From: JAEUMD01 sp964559355
GTDB taxonomy: Bacteria > Pseudomonadota > Alphaproteobacteria > Rhizobiales > Hyphomicrobiaceae
DNA length: 64,000 bases
Assembly: GCA_964559355.1 (NCBI GenBank)
Contig: CAZLHQ010000002.1
Location: 4,012 to 68,011, forward strand
Direction of reading: 5' to 3'
A program made the translations under genes and the position numbers. The notes under the pieces are model-generated. The model was not told the DNA's origin and did not search any database. It worked only from the letters and a program-made list of their open reading frames with translations. Position 1 is the first letter of the stretch. Each line of letters opens with the position of its first letter. Shown in pieces: positions 27,037 to 35,106 of this stretch.

Positions 27037-27891
27037 ATGAAAAATACGGGAAATACCAATGCCGGTGGGGCCGCAAACAGCCCGACGCGCAAGGTCGGCA
27101 TGGTGCATCTCGTCGGTGCCGGCCCCGGCGATCCCGAACTTTTGACCTTGAAGGCGCTGAGCGCAATTCAATCTGCCGACGTTGTCGTTTTCGACCGGCT
27201 TGTATCCGACGAGATTCTGCAGTTGGTGCCACACAGCGCTGAACGCATCGATGTCGGCAAAGCACCGCGCCACCATCCCATTCCCCAAGAAGAGATCAAT
27301 GCCCGTCTCGTGACGCTGGCTCGCAAGGGCATGAACGTAGTGCGCCTCAAGGGTGGCGACCCCTTCCTCTTCGGACGCGGCGGCGAGGAGGCCATCGCGC
27401 TGATGGCTGCCGGCATCGCCTTCGAGGTGGTGCCTGGAATCACATCGGCGCAAGGAGCTGCTGCCGGCCTGCGCATGCCGTTGACGCACCGCGGGCTTGC
27501 GTCGGGTGTGCGCCTGCTGACCGGCCACCGGCGCGGCGGCGTCGAGCTTGATTTCGACTGGAGCGGTCTTGCCGACCCCGACACGACGCTGGTTGTCTAC
27601 ATGGCGCTAGCCAACATCTCCGAAATCGCTGCCGCGCTGATTTCCAACGGCCGTGACGCGCGCACACCAGTGCTCGCCGTCGCCAATGTCACGCGCACCG
27701 ATGAAACCCGGCTTTACAGCACGCTGGCAACCATTGCGCGCGATGTCTCCTGGGCCGGCCTCGAAGCGCCCGTTCTGTTCGTCATTGGTGAGGTTGTGGC
27801 CATAGCCCAGTTCATGCAGCGCGCTGCATTCGCATGTCCGGCCGCGGAGGCGATCGATGTCGACAAGCACGTCGCAGTCGCGGCGGAGTAA
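27037..27891 (+). CDS. nirE: Uroporphyrinogen-III C-methyltransferase for haem d1 synthesis
   Basis: NirE uses S-adenosylmethionine to methylate uroporphyrinogen III twice, giving precorrin-2, the first dedicated step towards sirohaem and haem d1. The 284-residue protein has the VGAGPGDPELLTLKAL signature at the N-terminus. The GGDPFLFGRGGEE block lies near residue 105, and V-P-G-I-T-S-A and L-T-H-R-G-L-A-S follow in order. The ATG at 27037 has GGGA a few bases upstream and precedes the family's first strand by about 20 residues. A CobA role in general sirohaem synthesis would be equivalent chemically; the operon position argues for nirE. Its last 35 bases overlap nirC. Confidence 0.94.
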   Translation: MKNTGNTNAGGAANSPTRKVGMVHLVGAGPGDPELLTLKALSAIQSADVVVFDRLVSDEILQLVPHSAERIDVGKAPRHHPIPQEEINARLVTLARKGMNVVRLKGGDPFLFGRGGEEAIALMAAGIAFEVVPGITSAQGAAAGLRMPLTHRGLASGVRLLTGHRRGGVELDFDWSGLADPDTTLVVYMALANISEIAAALISNGRDARTPVLAVANVTRTDETRLYSTLATIARDVSWAGLEAPVLFVIGEVVAIAQFMQRAAFACPAAEAIDVDKHVAVAAE

Positions 27892-28210
27892 CCATTACGG
27901 CCGAGCGATCCTGCTGGCGGCGCTGCTCGCCGGCACGCCGGGTGCCGCTGCGGCTGTCGATGCCACGCGACAGGCTGAGCTGACCAGGCTGGTGCGACAG
28001 GATTGCGGCTCATGTCACGGCATGACGTTGAAGGGCGGCCTGGGTAAGCCGCTGCTGCCCGAAACGCTCGACGCACTTGCAGCCGACAGCATTGCCTCGA
28101 TCATCTTGGAAGGTGTACCCGGCCAGCCGATGCCGCCGTGGAAGGGACTGCTCAGCGCCGAGGATGCCGGTTGGATTGCCGCCAAGCTCAAGCAAGGGTT
28201 TCCGCAATGA
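27857..28210 (+). CDS. nirC: NirC, small periplasmic monohaem cytochrome c
   Basis: This 117-residue protein has a signal peptide ending near residue 33 and one haem c site, CGSCH, at residues 50-54. A Met ligand is likely in P-M-P-P-W near residue 94. NirC can donate electrons to NirS and in several denitrifiers takes part in the last step of haem d1 maturation. It overlaps nirE by 35 bp, and its stop overlaps the nirF start, so translation is probably coupled. Confidence 0.9.
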   Translation: MSTSTSQSRRSNHYGRAILLAALLAGTPGAAAAVDATRQAELTRLVRQDCGSCHGMTLKGGLGKPLLPETLDALAADSIASIILEGVPGQPMPPWKGLLSAEDAGWIAAKLKQGFPQ

Positions 28211-29421
28211 AGCGCCGCGATTTGCTGCAGGGTTTGGCATTCGCCGGTGCGGGCGTGATCGGCAGCCCAATGGCCAACGTCGCCACTGCCGACACCGCAG
28301 CAGCAAGGCAATCCTGCGCCACCGGCAGTCTCGGCCTCATCATCGAACGCGCCAGCGGTAGCGTTCTCATCGTCGATAGCATCACCCGCACAACGCTCGC
28401 GCGTATCGACGGGCTGGGCGATCTCTCCCATGCCTCCGCCGTGTTCTCGCGCGACGAACGCTTTGCCTTCGTGTTCGGACGCGACGGCGGCCTGACCAAG
28501 ATCGACCTCATCGAGCAACGTGTCGCCAAACGCATCATCCAGGCTGGCAATGCCATAGGCGGCGCCATCTCTGACGATGGCAGCCTTGTCGCGGTTTCGA
28601 ACTACGAGCCGGGTGGCGTGCGCGTCTTTCATGCCGACACGCTGGAGCCATTGTGCGAAATCGCGGCCCTTTCGGCCGGCAAGAAATCCAAGACCGTCGG
28701 GCTCGTCGATGCGCCCGGCCGCCGTTTCGTCTACACGCTCTATGATGCCGGCGAGATCTGGATTGCGGATTTCTCGAAAGGCGACGGCGTCGCCCCACAG
28801 GTCATCCGCTTCGAAGGGGTCGGCAAACTGCCCTATGACGCCTCGATCACCAGCGACGGCCGGCACTATATTGCCGGGCTGTTCGGCGAGGATGGGCTCA
28901 TCCACCTCGACATGTGGAACGCCGACGCGAAGCCGCAGCGGATTCTGCAAGGATACGGCCGTGGCGAGGCGCCGCTTCCCGTTTACAAGATGCCGCATCT
29001 GGAAGGATGGGCCGCACTTGGCGACCGCTTCGTGTTGCCCGCAGTCGGCCGCCACGAGTTGCTGGCCATCGACACCCGCGACTTCAAGGAACTCGGCCGC
29101 GTCAACACCCATGGCCAGCCGATCTTCGCCGTTGCACAGCCAGGCAGCCCCCGCGTCTGGGTCAACTTTGCCCATCCCCTCAACGATACCGTGCAGGTCG
29201 TCGATGCCCGCACGCTGAGTATCATCCACACCTTCAAGCCGGGCCCCGCCGTGCTGCACATGGAATTCACGCCGCGCGGCCACGAGGTATGGATCTCGGT
29301 ACGCGACGCCGATCGCATCGACATCCACGACACGCGCACTTTCGCCAAGATCGCCGAGCTGCCAGCCGCAAAGCCGTCAGGGATCTTCTTCACGGCCCGA
29401 GCGCACAGGATTGGACAATGA
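28207..29421 (+). CDS. nirF: NirF, haem d1 biosynthesis protein
   Basis: This 404-residue protein is a beta-propeller related to the d1 domain of NirS but without the haem c domain. NirF acts in the periplasm late in haem d1 synthesis, as a dehydrogenase or carrier working on the d1 precursor. The N-terminus KRRDLLQG then a hydrophobic stretch is a twin-arginine-type signal. Propeller segments such as FVFGRDGGLTKIDL and YDASITSDGRHYIAGLFGEDG are visible. The start at 28207 is fixed by the ATGA overlap with nirC, although the frame is open further upstream. Its own stop overlaps the next start in the same way. Confidence 0.94.
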   Translation: MKRRDLLQGLAFAGAGVIGSPMANVATADTAAARQSCATGSLGLIIERASGSVLIVDSITRTTLARIDGLGDLSHASAVFSRDERFAFVFGRDGGLTKIDLIEQRVAKRIIQAGNAIGGAISDDGSLVAVSNYEPGGVRVFHADTLEPLCEIAALSAGKKSKTVGLVDAPGRRFVYTLYDAGEIWIADFSKGDGVAPQVIRFEGVGKLPYDASITSDGRHYIAGLFGEDGLIHLDMWNADAKPQRILQGYGRGEAPLPVYKMPHLEGWAALGDRFVLPAVGRHELLAIDTRDFKELGRVNTHGQPIFAVAQPGSPRVWVNFAHPLNDTVQVVDARTLSIIHTFKPGPAVLHMEFTPRGHEVWISVRDADRIDIHDTRTFAKIAELPAAKPSGIFFTARAHRIGQ

Positions 29422-30512
29422 GCAAGCCCATCGCAATCGTCGATCGCTGCACTGCGCAACTGCCATCATTTCTGCTGCAGGTCATCGACGCATGGCAGCG
29501 CGGGTTCCCGTTGACAGCGCGCCCGTATGAGTTGATCGCCCGGGAAAGCGGAATTGACGAAGATGAGCTGCTGCGTGCGCTTGGAGAACTGACCAGGATC
29601 GCCGTGCTGAGCCGCGTCGGCGCCACCATACGTCCCAATACCATCACCACCAGCATGCTGGCCGCCATGCGCGTGCCGTCCGACAGGCTTGACGACATCG
29701 CTGCAATCGTCAACGCTGAGCCTGGCGTCAACCACAATTACGAGCGCGAGCATGCGTTCAATCTGTGGTTCGTGATTGCGGCGCCCGACTCTTCGCGCTT
29801 GTCGCAAGCTGTCGAACGGATTCGCACAAAAACCGGCCTCGACGTCCTCGAGTTGCCGCTCGAACGCTCCTACTACATCGATCTGGGCTTTGCCTTGCAG
29901 AGCGCTGGCCCGCGCCGATCCGCTCCCACCTCTCAACACGCCGGCAATGCTGCGCCCCACACCGCTTGCGACACACCGGCCGATGCTCCACTCGCATCAA
30001 TCGACGCTATCGACCGCCGCCTGCTGGCAGCGCTCGAACACGGACTGCCTCTCGCTCAGCGTCCCTACCTCGAGCTGGCCCAACGCGCAGGCATCGACGA
30101 GGACGCAGCACTCGCTCGCATCGCGCGCCTGATCGCAACCGGCGTCATCACACGCTTTGGCTTCATTGTTCGTCACCGCCGCCTCGGCTACAGTTCCAAC
30201 GCCATGTGCGTGTGGAATATCGACGATGGCAATGTCGATGGAGTTGGCACACTCTTCGCACGCCAGGATTACGTAACCCTGTGCTATCGGCGGCCGCGTC
30301 GCTTGCCGGATTGGCCGCACAATCTGTTCTGCATGATTCATGGCCGCGATCGCGAAACGGTCATGCAGCAGGTCGGCATGCTGGGGGCTCTGGGCGGACC
30401 TGCGGCGCAGCATCCGACCATTCTGTTCAGCCGCCGCTGTTTCATGCAACGCGGCACGCGCCTCGGTACTGCGATGAACGAGTTGGGCAACCGCGAGGGG
30501 TGTCATGCTTGA
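29418..30512 (+). CDS. nirDL: NirDL, fused sirohaem decarboxylase subunit
   Basis: This 364-residue protein holds two AsnC/Lrp-like modules: a NirD-like half at about residues 20-155 and a NirL-like half at about residues 195-350. They are joined by a low-complexity Ala/Pro/Thr linker at about residues 163-192. NirD, L, G and H together decarboxylate sirohaem to didecarboxysirohaem on the way to haem d1. The conserved VNHNYERE near residue 104 is in the first half. CYRRPRRLPDWPHNLFCMIHG lies in the second half, where its histidines and arginines fit the decarboxylase active site. Fused nirDL genes are known in other alphaproteobacteria. The ATG at 29418 overlaps the nirF stop. Confidence 0.9.
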   Translation: MSKPIAIVDRCTAQLPSFLLQVIDAWQRGFPLTARPYELIARESGIDEDELLRALGELTRIAVLSRVGATIRPNTITTSMLAAMRVPSDRLDDIAAIVNAEPGVNHNYEREHAFNLWFVIAAPDSSRLSQAVERIRTKTGLDVLELPLERSYYIDLGFALQSAGPRRSAPTSQHAGNAAPHTACDTPADAPLASIDAIDRRLLAALEHGLPLAQRPYLELAQRAGIDEDAALARIARLIATGVITRFGFIVRHRRLGYSSNAMCVWNIDDGNVDGVGTLFARQDYVTLCYRRPRRLPDWPHNLFCMIHGRDRETVMQQVGMLGALGGPAAQHPTILFSRRCFMQRGTRLGTAMNELGNREGCHA

Positions 30513-30951
30513 TGCAATCGACAAGGCGATCATCAATCATATGCAGGACGGATTCCCGATCGTATCCGAGCCCTTCAAGGAGATCGGCGCGGAACTCGGG
30601 CTCGACGCCGAGACCCTTATCGAGCGCATCGAGAGGCTGCTCAATGACGGCTATCTGTCGCGCTTCGGCCCGCTCTTCAATATCGAAAGGCTGGGTGGCG
30701 CCTTCTGCCTTTGCGCGATGGCCGTTCCGGCCGACCGCTTCGAGGATGTGGCGGCTCTCGTCAACGCACACGATGAGGTTGCCCACAATTATGAGCGCGC
30801 GCACGCACTCAACATGTGGTTCGTGCTGGCAACGGAAACGCCCGAAGAGATCGACCGCATCCTGCTCGATATCAGGCAGGAGACCGGTCTCGACACCTAT
30901 GCGTTTCCGAAAATCGAGGAATTCTTCGTCGGGTTCAGGGTGGCCGCATGA
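30505..30951 (+). CDS. nirG: NirG, sirohaem decarboxylase subunit
   Basis: This 148-residue AsnC/Lrp-like protein matches the first half of NirDL in layout. It has an N-terminal winged helix (I-I-N-H-M-Q-D-G-F-P-I then A-E-L-G-L-D-A-E-T) and a C-terminal domain with VAHNYERAHALNMWFVLA near residue 92. It is a subunit of the sirohaem decarboxylase with NirDL and NirH, not a DNA-binding regulator in this context. It overlaps nirDL by 8 bp and nirH by 4 bp. Confidence 0.9.
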   Translation: MLDAIDKAIINHMQDGFPIVSEPFKEIGAELGLDAETLIERIERLLNDGYLSRFGPLFNIERLGGAFCLCAMAVPADRFEDVAALVNAHDEVAHNYERAHALNMWFVLATETPEEIDRILLDIRQETGLDTYAFPKIEEFFVGFRVAA

Positions 30952-31433
30952 CGTCCAACCTCGAACCGCATGATCGCATCATCGTTCTTGCGACGCAGGC
31001 CGGCCTACCGCTTGTCGAACGGCCCTATGCGGCGGTCGCCGAGCGTACCGGGCTTGACGAGGGCGAGGTGATGGCGCGGCTTGCCGCTATGCTCGACACG
31101 GGATTCGTGCGCCGCATCGGTGTGGTTCCCAACCACTACGCGCTCGGACTGAACAAGAACGCCATGACCGTGTGGGACGTCGACGACGCAATGATTACCG
31201 AGCTGGGCGCCAAGGTCGGGCGGCTGGAATTCGTGACGCACTGCTATCATCGGCCGCGCCACCTGCCGATCTGGCCGTACAATCTGTTCGCAATGGTGCA
31301 TGGCCGCTCCGATGGCGAGATCGGCGAGAAGGTGGCACAGATCGCAGATATTCTCGGCGCCCACTGCCGCGGCCACGAGCTGCTGCTGTCAAAGCGCATT
31401 CTGAAAAAAACCGGCCTTCGGCTCGGCGCCTAG
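30948..31433 (+). CDS. nirH: NirH, sirohaem decarboxylase subunit
   Basis: This 161-residue protein matches the NirL-like half of NirDL. The CYHRPRHLPIWPYNLFAMVHG stretch near residue 100 is the family's conserved active-site region. The L-A-T-Q-A-G-L-P-L-V-E-R-P-Y N-terminus is typical. Its ATG at 30948 overlaps the nirG stop; the open frame extends upstream but inside nirG. With NirDL and NirG it completes the decarboxylase. Confidence 0.9.
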   Translation: MTSNLEPHDRIIVLATQAGLPLVERPYAAVAERTGLDEGEVMARLAAMLDTGFVRRIGVVPNHYALGLNKNAMTVWDVDDAMITELGAKVGRLEFVTHCYHRPRHLPIWPYNLFAMVHGRSDGEIGEKVAQIADILGAHCRGHELLLSKRILKKTGLRLGA

Positions 31434-31479
31434 CTATTTCGCCCGGGGCCCTAGTCTGACAAACAAAGGTGTTCGTAAG

Positions 31480-32688
31480 ATGTTTCGCCTGACACAGTTT
31501 CTGCACGAGATCGTCGCGCAAACACCAGCGGGCCCGCGTCGCGATCCGCCCGGCCCGGTCGTCATCTGGAATCTCATCCGCCGCTGCAATCTGAAGTGCA
31601 AGCACTGCTACTCGATCTCGAGCGACGTGGACTTTCCCGACGAACTCGACACGAGCCAGGTTTACCGTGTCATGGACGACTTGAAGGCGTTCCGAGTGCC
31701 CGTTCTGATCTTGTCGGGTGGCGAGCCGCTGCTGCGCGCCGACATCTTCGATATCGCACACCGCGCCAAGGCGATGGGATTCTACGTCGGCCTGTCCAGC
31801 AACGGCGCACTCATCGATGAATCCAACATCGGCCGCATCAGCGACGTCGGCTTCGACTATGTCGGCATTTCGCTCGATGGCATCGGCGCCGTTCATGACG
31901 CATTTCGCGGCAAGCAGGGAGCATTCGACGCCTCTCTCCGCGGCGTTCGGCTGTGCCGCGATGCGGGCATAAAGGTCGGCCTGCGCTTCACCATGACCAT
32001 GGACAATCATGCCCAATTCGAAGAGCTGATGGATCTGGGCGACCGCGAAGGCGTCGACAAGTTCTACCTGTCCCACCTCAACTATGCCGGCCGCGGCAAC
32101 AAGAACCGCGGCGACGACGCGGTGCACGAGATTACGCGCCAGCGCATGGAGGCCCTGTTCGAGCGTGCCTGGGGCTATATTTCGCGCGGCGAGGAAAAGG
32201 AGATCGTCACCGGCAACAACGATGCCGACGGTGCCTACCTCTACCTGTGGGCCAAGCGGCGCTTCCCCGAGCACGCCGAGCATCTGCGCGCCAAGCTCGT
32301 GCAATGGGGTGGCAATGCGTCCGGCGTCAATGTCGCCAACATCGACAACACGGGCGAGGTGCACCCCGACACGTTTTGGTGGAACTACCCGCTCGGCAAC
32401 GTCAAGTCGCGGCCCTTCTCGCAGATCTGGCCAGATACGAGCGATCCCGTAATGCGCGGCCTGAAGCAGCGTCCACGACAGATTTCCGGCCGCTGCGGCG
32501 TCTGCCAGCACTTCGATATCTGCGGCGGCAATACGCGCGTTCGCGCTTTGCAGCTCACCGGCGACCCGTGGGCCGAAGATCCCGCCTGCTATCTCTCCGA
32601 CCAGGAGATCGGCCGCACCGAAAGCGCACCGCGCGTCACCTTGAAGCCCTTCCGTGGAGTACGTCATGAGCTGCCGCACCGCTTTTAG
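31480..32688 (+). CDS. nirJ: NirJ, radical SAM haem d1 biosynthesis enzyme
   Basis: NirJ is a radical S-adenosylmethionine enzyme that removes propionate side chains from didecarboxysirohaem to form the keto groups of haem d1. The radical SAM cysteines are in CNLKCKHCYS: Cys36, Cys40 and Cys43. The S-G-G-E-P segment for SAM binding follows near residue 75. A C-terminal cysteine cluster, CGVCQHFDICGG followed by another Cys about 20 residues on, fits the second iron-sulphur site of this group. The 402-residue length is normal. It lies 46 bp after nirH and overlaps nirN by 23 bp. Confidence 0.95.
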   Translation: MFRLTQFLHEIVAQTPAGPRRDPPGPVVIWNLIRRCNLKCKHCYSISSDVDFPDELDTSQVYRVMDDLKAFRVPVLILSGGEPLLRADIFDIAHRAKAMGFYVGLSSNGALIDESNIGRISDVGFDYVGISLDGIGAVHDAFRGKQGAFDASLRGVRLCRDAGIKVGLRFTMTMDNHAQFEELMDLGDREGVDKFYLSHLNYAGRGNKNRGDDAVHEITRQRMEALFERAWGYISRGEEKEIVTGNNDADGAYLYLWAKRRFPEHAEHLRAKLVQWGGNASGVNVANIDNTGEVHPDTFWWNYPLGNVKSRPFSQIWPDTSDPVMRGLKQRPRQISGRCGVCQHFDICGGNTRVRALQLTGDPWAEDPACYLSDQEIGRTESAPRVTLKPFRGVRHELPHRF

Positions 32689-34183
32689 GGCTGCAGCCGC
32701 CCTGCTCGCCCTCGTCGTTCAAATGCCTGGAACGAGCGTCGCCAAAGCCGAACCTGATGCCGCAGCGCTGTTTGCTGCCCGCTGCGCGTCGTGCCACGGC
32801 GCCGACCGGCTCGGCGGCACGGGTCCTGCCCTCATCCCAGAGGCCTTGGTGCGCGTCAAACGCGAGGCGGCCGCGCGCACCATCGCTGAAGGCCGACCCG
32901 CTACACAGATGCCCGCATTTGCCAAGGAATTGGGCGAGCCCGACCGCGCCGCGCTGCTGGCCTACATCTACACGCCTTTGGCGCAGATGCCCCGATGGGA
33001 AGAAGCCGACATCGTCAAGTCGCGCGTCTATTCCGGGGCGCCCGCCGCACTCGAAAAGCCTGTCTATGACGCCGACCCACTCAATCTGTTTGTCGTCGTC
33101 GAGACCGGCGACCATCACGCCACGATCCTCAACGGCGACACGTTCACGCCAATCCATCGCTTTGCAACGCGATTTGCCCTGCATGGCGGACCGAAGTTCT
33201 CGCGTGACGGACGCTTCGTCTATTTCATGTCGCGGGATGGATGGGTGAGCAAGTACGACCTGTGGACTCTCAAGGTGGTGGCCGAAGTGCGCGCCGGCAT
33301 CAACTCGCGCAATATCGCGCTGTCGAGCGACTCGCGCCACATCGCCGTCGCCAACTATCTGCCGCACACGCTGGTCGTTCTCTCAGCCCATGATCTCAGC
33401 GTCGAGCGCGTGTTCGACGTCAAGGACCAGAAGGGTGCGACCTCTCGCGTGAGTGCCGTCTATCAGGCTCCGCAGCGCAACTCGTTCATCGCCGCACTCA
33501 AGGACGTCCCCGAAATCTGGGAGATTTCGACGCAATCGCCGAATGCAGCCGCACCGCCCCTGACCCTGCGCCGCATCGGCATCGATGAGCCCCTCGACGA
33601 CTTTTTTTTCGACCAGGCGTACCGGCATCTTCTCGGCTCCGCGCGTGATGGCAAGAGCGCAATGGTTGTCGCCCTTGATGAAGGCCGTGTGGTGACGCGC
33701 GTCGAGCTGCCGGGCCTTCCACATCTGGGCGCCGGCATAACGTTCACGCATCAGGGCAACAAGGTGATGGCGACACCGCACTTGAAGGAAGGCCGCATCA
33801 GCGTTCTCAACCTCACCGACTGGTCGCTCGTCAAGCGCATCGAGACCCCCGGTCCCGGCTTCTTCATGCGTAGTCACGAGGGATCGCGCTACGCCTGGAC
33901 CGATGTGATGATGTCGAGCGCCAAGGATGCGATTCAGATCGTCGACAAGGAGAAGCTCGAGATCGTGCGCACCTTGCGCCCGGCGCCGGGGAAAACCGCT
34001 GCACACGTCGAGTTCGATCGGTATGGCCGACACGCCCTCGTCTCCATCTGGGAGAACGACGGCGCGCTCGTCGTCTACAACGCCGAGTCGTTTGAAGAGG
34101 TGAAGCGCATTCCGATGTCGCGGCCGTCGGGCAAGTACAACGTCTACAACAAGATCACATTCTCGGAGGGCACAAGCCACTGA
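32666..34183 (+). CDS. nirN: NirN, cd1-like cytochrome for final haem d1 step
   Basis: NirN is a NirS paralogue with one haem c and a d1-binding propeller; in characterised systems it introduces the last double bond into haem d1 and passes the cofactor to NirS. The 505-residue protein has a signal peptide ending near residue 28 and the haem c motif CASCH at residues 40-44. Its C-terminal K-Y-N-V-Y-N-K-I-T-F differs from the NTQHD ending of NirS, and it lacks the FLHDGG distal histidine block. The ATG at 32666 is preceded by GGAG with a 6-base gap. It is the last gene of the haem d1 operon, convergent with the regulator. Confidence 0.92.
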   Translation: MSCRTAFRAAAALLALVVQMPGTSVAKAEPDAAALFAARCASCHGADRLGGTGPALIPEALVRVKREAAARTIAEGRPATQMPAFAKELGEPDRAALLAYIYTPLAQMPRWEEADIVKSRVYSGAPAALEKPVYDADPLNLFVVVETGDHHATILNGDTFTPIHRFATRFALHGGPKFSRDGRFVYFMSRDGWVSKYDLWTLKVVAEVRAGINSRNIALSSDSRHIAVANYLPHTLVVLSAHDLSVERVFDVKDQKGATSRVSAVYQAPQRNSFIAALKDVPEIWEISTQSPNAAAPPLTLRRIGIDEPLDDFFFDQAYRHLLGSARDGKSAMVVALDEGRVVTRVELPGLPHLGAGITFTHQGNKVMATPHLKEGRISVLNLTDWSLVKRIETPGPGFFMRSHEGSRYAWTDVMMSSAKDAIQIVDKEKLEIVRTLRPAPGKTAAHVEFDRYGRHALVSIWENDGALVVYNAESFEEVKRIPMSRPSGKYNVYNKITFSEGTSH

Positions 34184-34225
34184 GGGCCAGCCCGCGCCGG
34201 TGATTCGCCCGCTACCATTCCCCCG

Positions 34226-34915
34226 CTATTCATCTTCGCCGACATCCTCGACGAACTTCACGACCTTGCCGATGTCTTCGATCGAAACGATGTCGCGCTC
34301 GGTCGAGATGCCGATCGGCTTCAATTTTGCGAGCGCACGCGACAGGCTCTCGGGCTTCATGCCGAGCCGGTTGGCGATCAGCGATTTTTCGAACGGCAGG
34401 TTGACTGTGCACGCACCCTCGTAACCGGGGCACAGCCGCAGCAGGAAATCGGCGAGCCGCTGCGGACCCGTCAAACGCTTCATTTGCTCGATCTGCTCGA
34501 CCAGCGATTTCAGATGATAAGACGCCGATGCCAGCATCGACAGCGCGAGATTGGGATTCTCGAAGATGATGCGGCGCAGCTTCTCGCCGTTGACCCGCAA
34601 CAAGCGGCACGCCGTCACTGTCTCCGCACTCACTGGATAGCGTCCGCCCATGAAGATTGCGGCTTCCGCGAATATCTCCCCTCGCCGGAACACCGTCACC
34701 ACGGTCTCATGACCCTCGGGCGTCGTGCGGTAGATCTTGACCCAGCCATCGAGCACGACGAAGAAACTGTCAGCCTCCGTGCCCTGCTCGAACAGCAGAA
34801 CGCCGCGATCGTAGCCGCGTGGCCCCAATCCGTCGAGAATGCGCATCGCTGCCTCTCTTGGCAGAGTGCCAAACAGCGGCGTGGCGCGAACGATTTCCCA
34901 GTCATGCTTGTCCAT
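34226..34915 (-). CDS. Dnr/NnrR-type Crp/Fnr family transcription regulator
   Basis: This 229-residue protein has an N-terminal cyclic-nucleotide-binding-like sensor domain, a long dimerisation helix near residues 125-150, and a C-terminal winged helix. The recognition helix is in SLIANRLGMKPESLSRALAKL; Glu189, Ser192 and Arg193 match the E-x-x-S-R contacts Fnr-type proteins make with TTGA-type half sites. There is no N-terminal cysteine cluster, so it is not an oxygen sensor of the Fnr kind. This fits the nitric-oxide-responsive Dnr/NnrR group. It lies inside the island between nir and nos, and the four TTAAC-N4-GTCAA boxes here are its expected targets. No box was seen in front of its own gene. 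Confidence 0.9.
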   Translation of the reverse strand: MDKHDWEIVRATPLFGTLPREAAMRILDGLGPRGYDRGVLLFEQGTEADSFFVVLDGWVKIYRTTPEGHETVVTVFRRGEIFAEAAIFMGGRYPVSAETVTACRLLRVNGEKLRRIIFENPNLALSMLASASYHLKSLVEQIEQMKRLTGPQRLADFLLRLCPGYEGACTVNLPFEKSLIANRLGMKPESLSRALAKLKPIGISTERDIVSIEDIGKVVKFVEDVGEDE

Positions 34916-35106
34916 CTCGTGGGCCTTCCACGGCGAGCAGCCGTCGCATAGCAGACGTCATCACCCGGCTATAATTTGGTGGTGCAGGTCGGCATAATCG
35001 ATTGGGCGCAGCGTCACGCTGCGATCTGTCGCGATGCAAAAGGCGATAACAAACTCGTCATCGAGCCTGCATATCGCTGCCATGACCCAAGGCACCGCTT
35101 GCCGCC

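Noticed and set aside
31195..32679. Minus-strand frame of 494 codons opposite nirH and nirJ
   Set aside because: NirJ carries the radical SAM motif on the plus strand; the antisense product is Ala/Val/Asp-rich without recognisable domains.
34916..35106. TATAAT-like hexamer near 34970 as a regulator promoter
   Set aside because: It lies on the plus strand, away from the minus-strand regulator, and has no matching upstream element.
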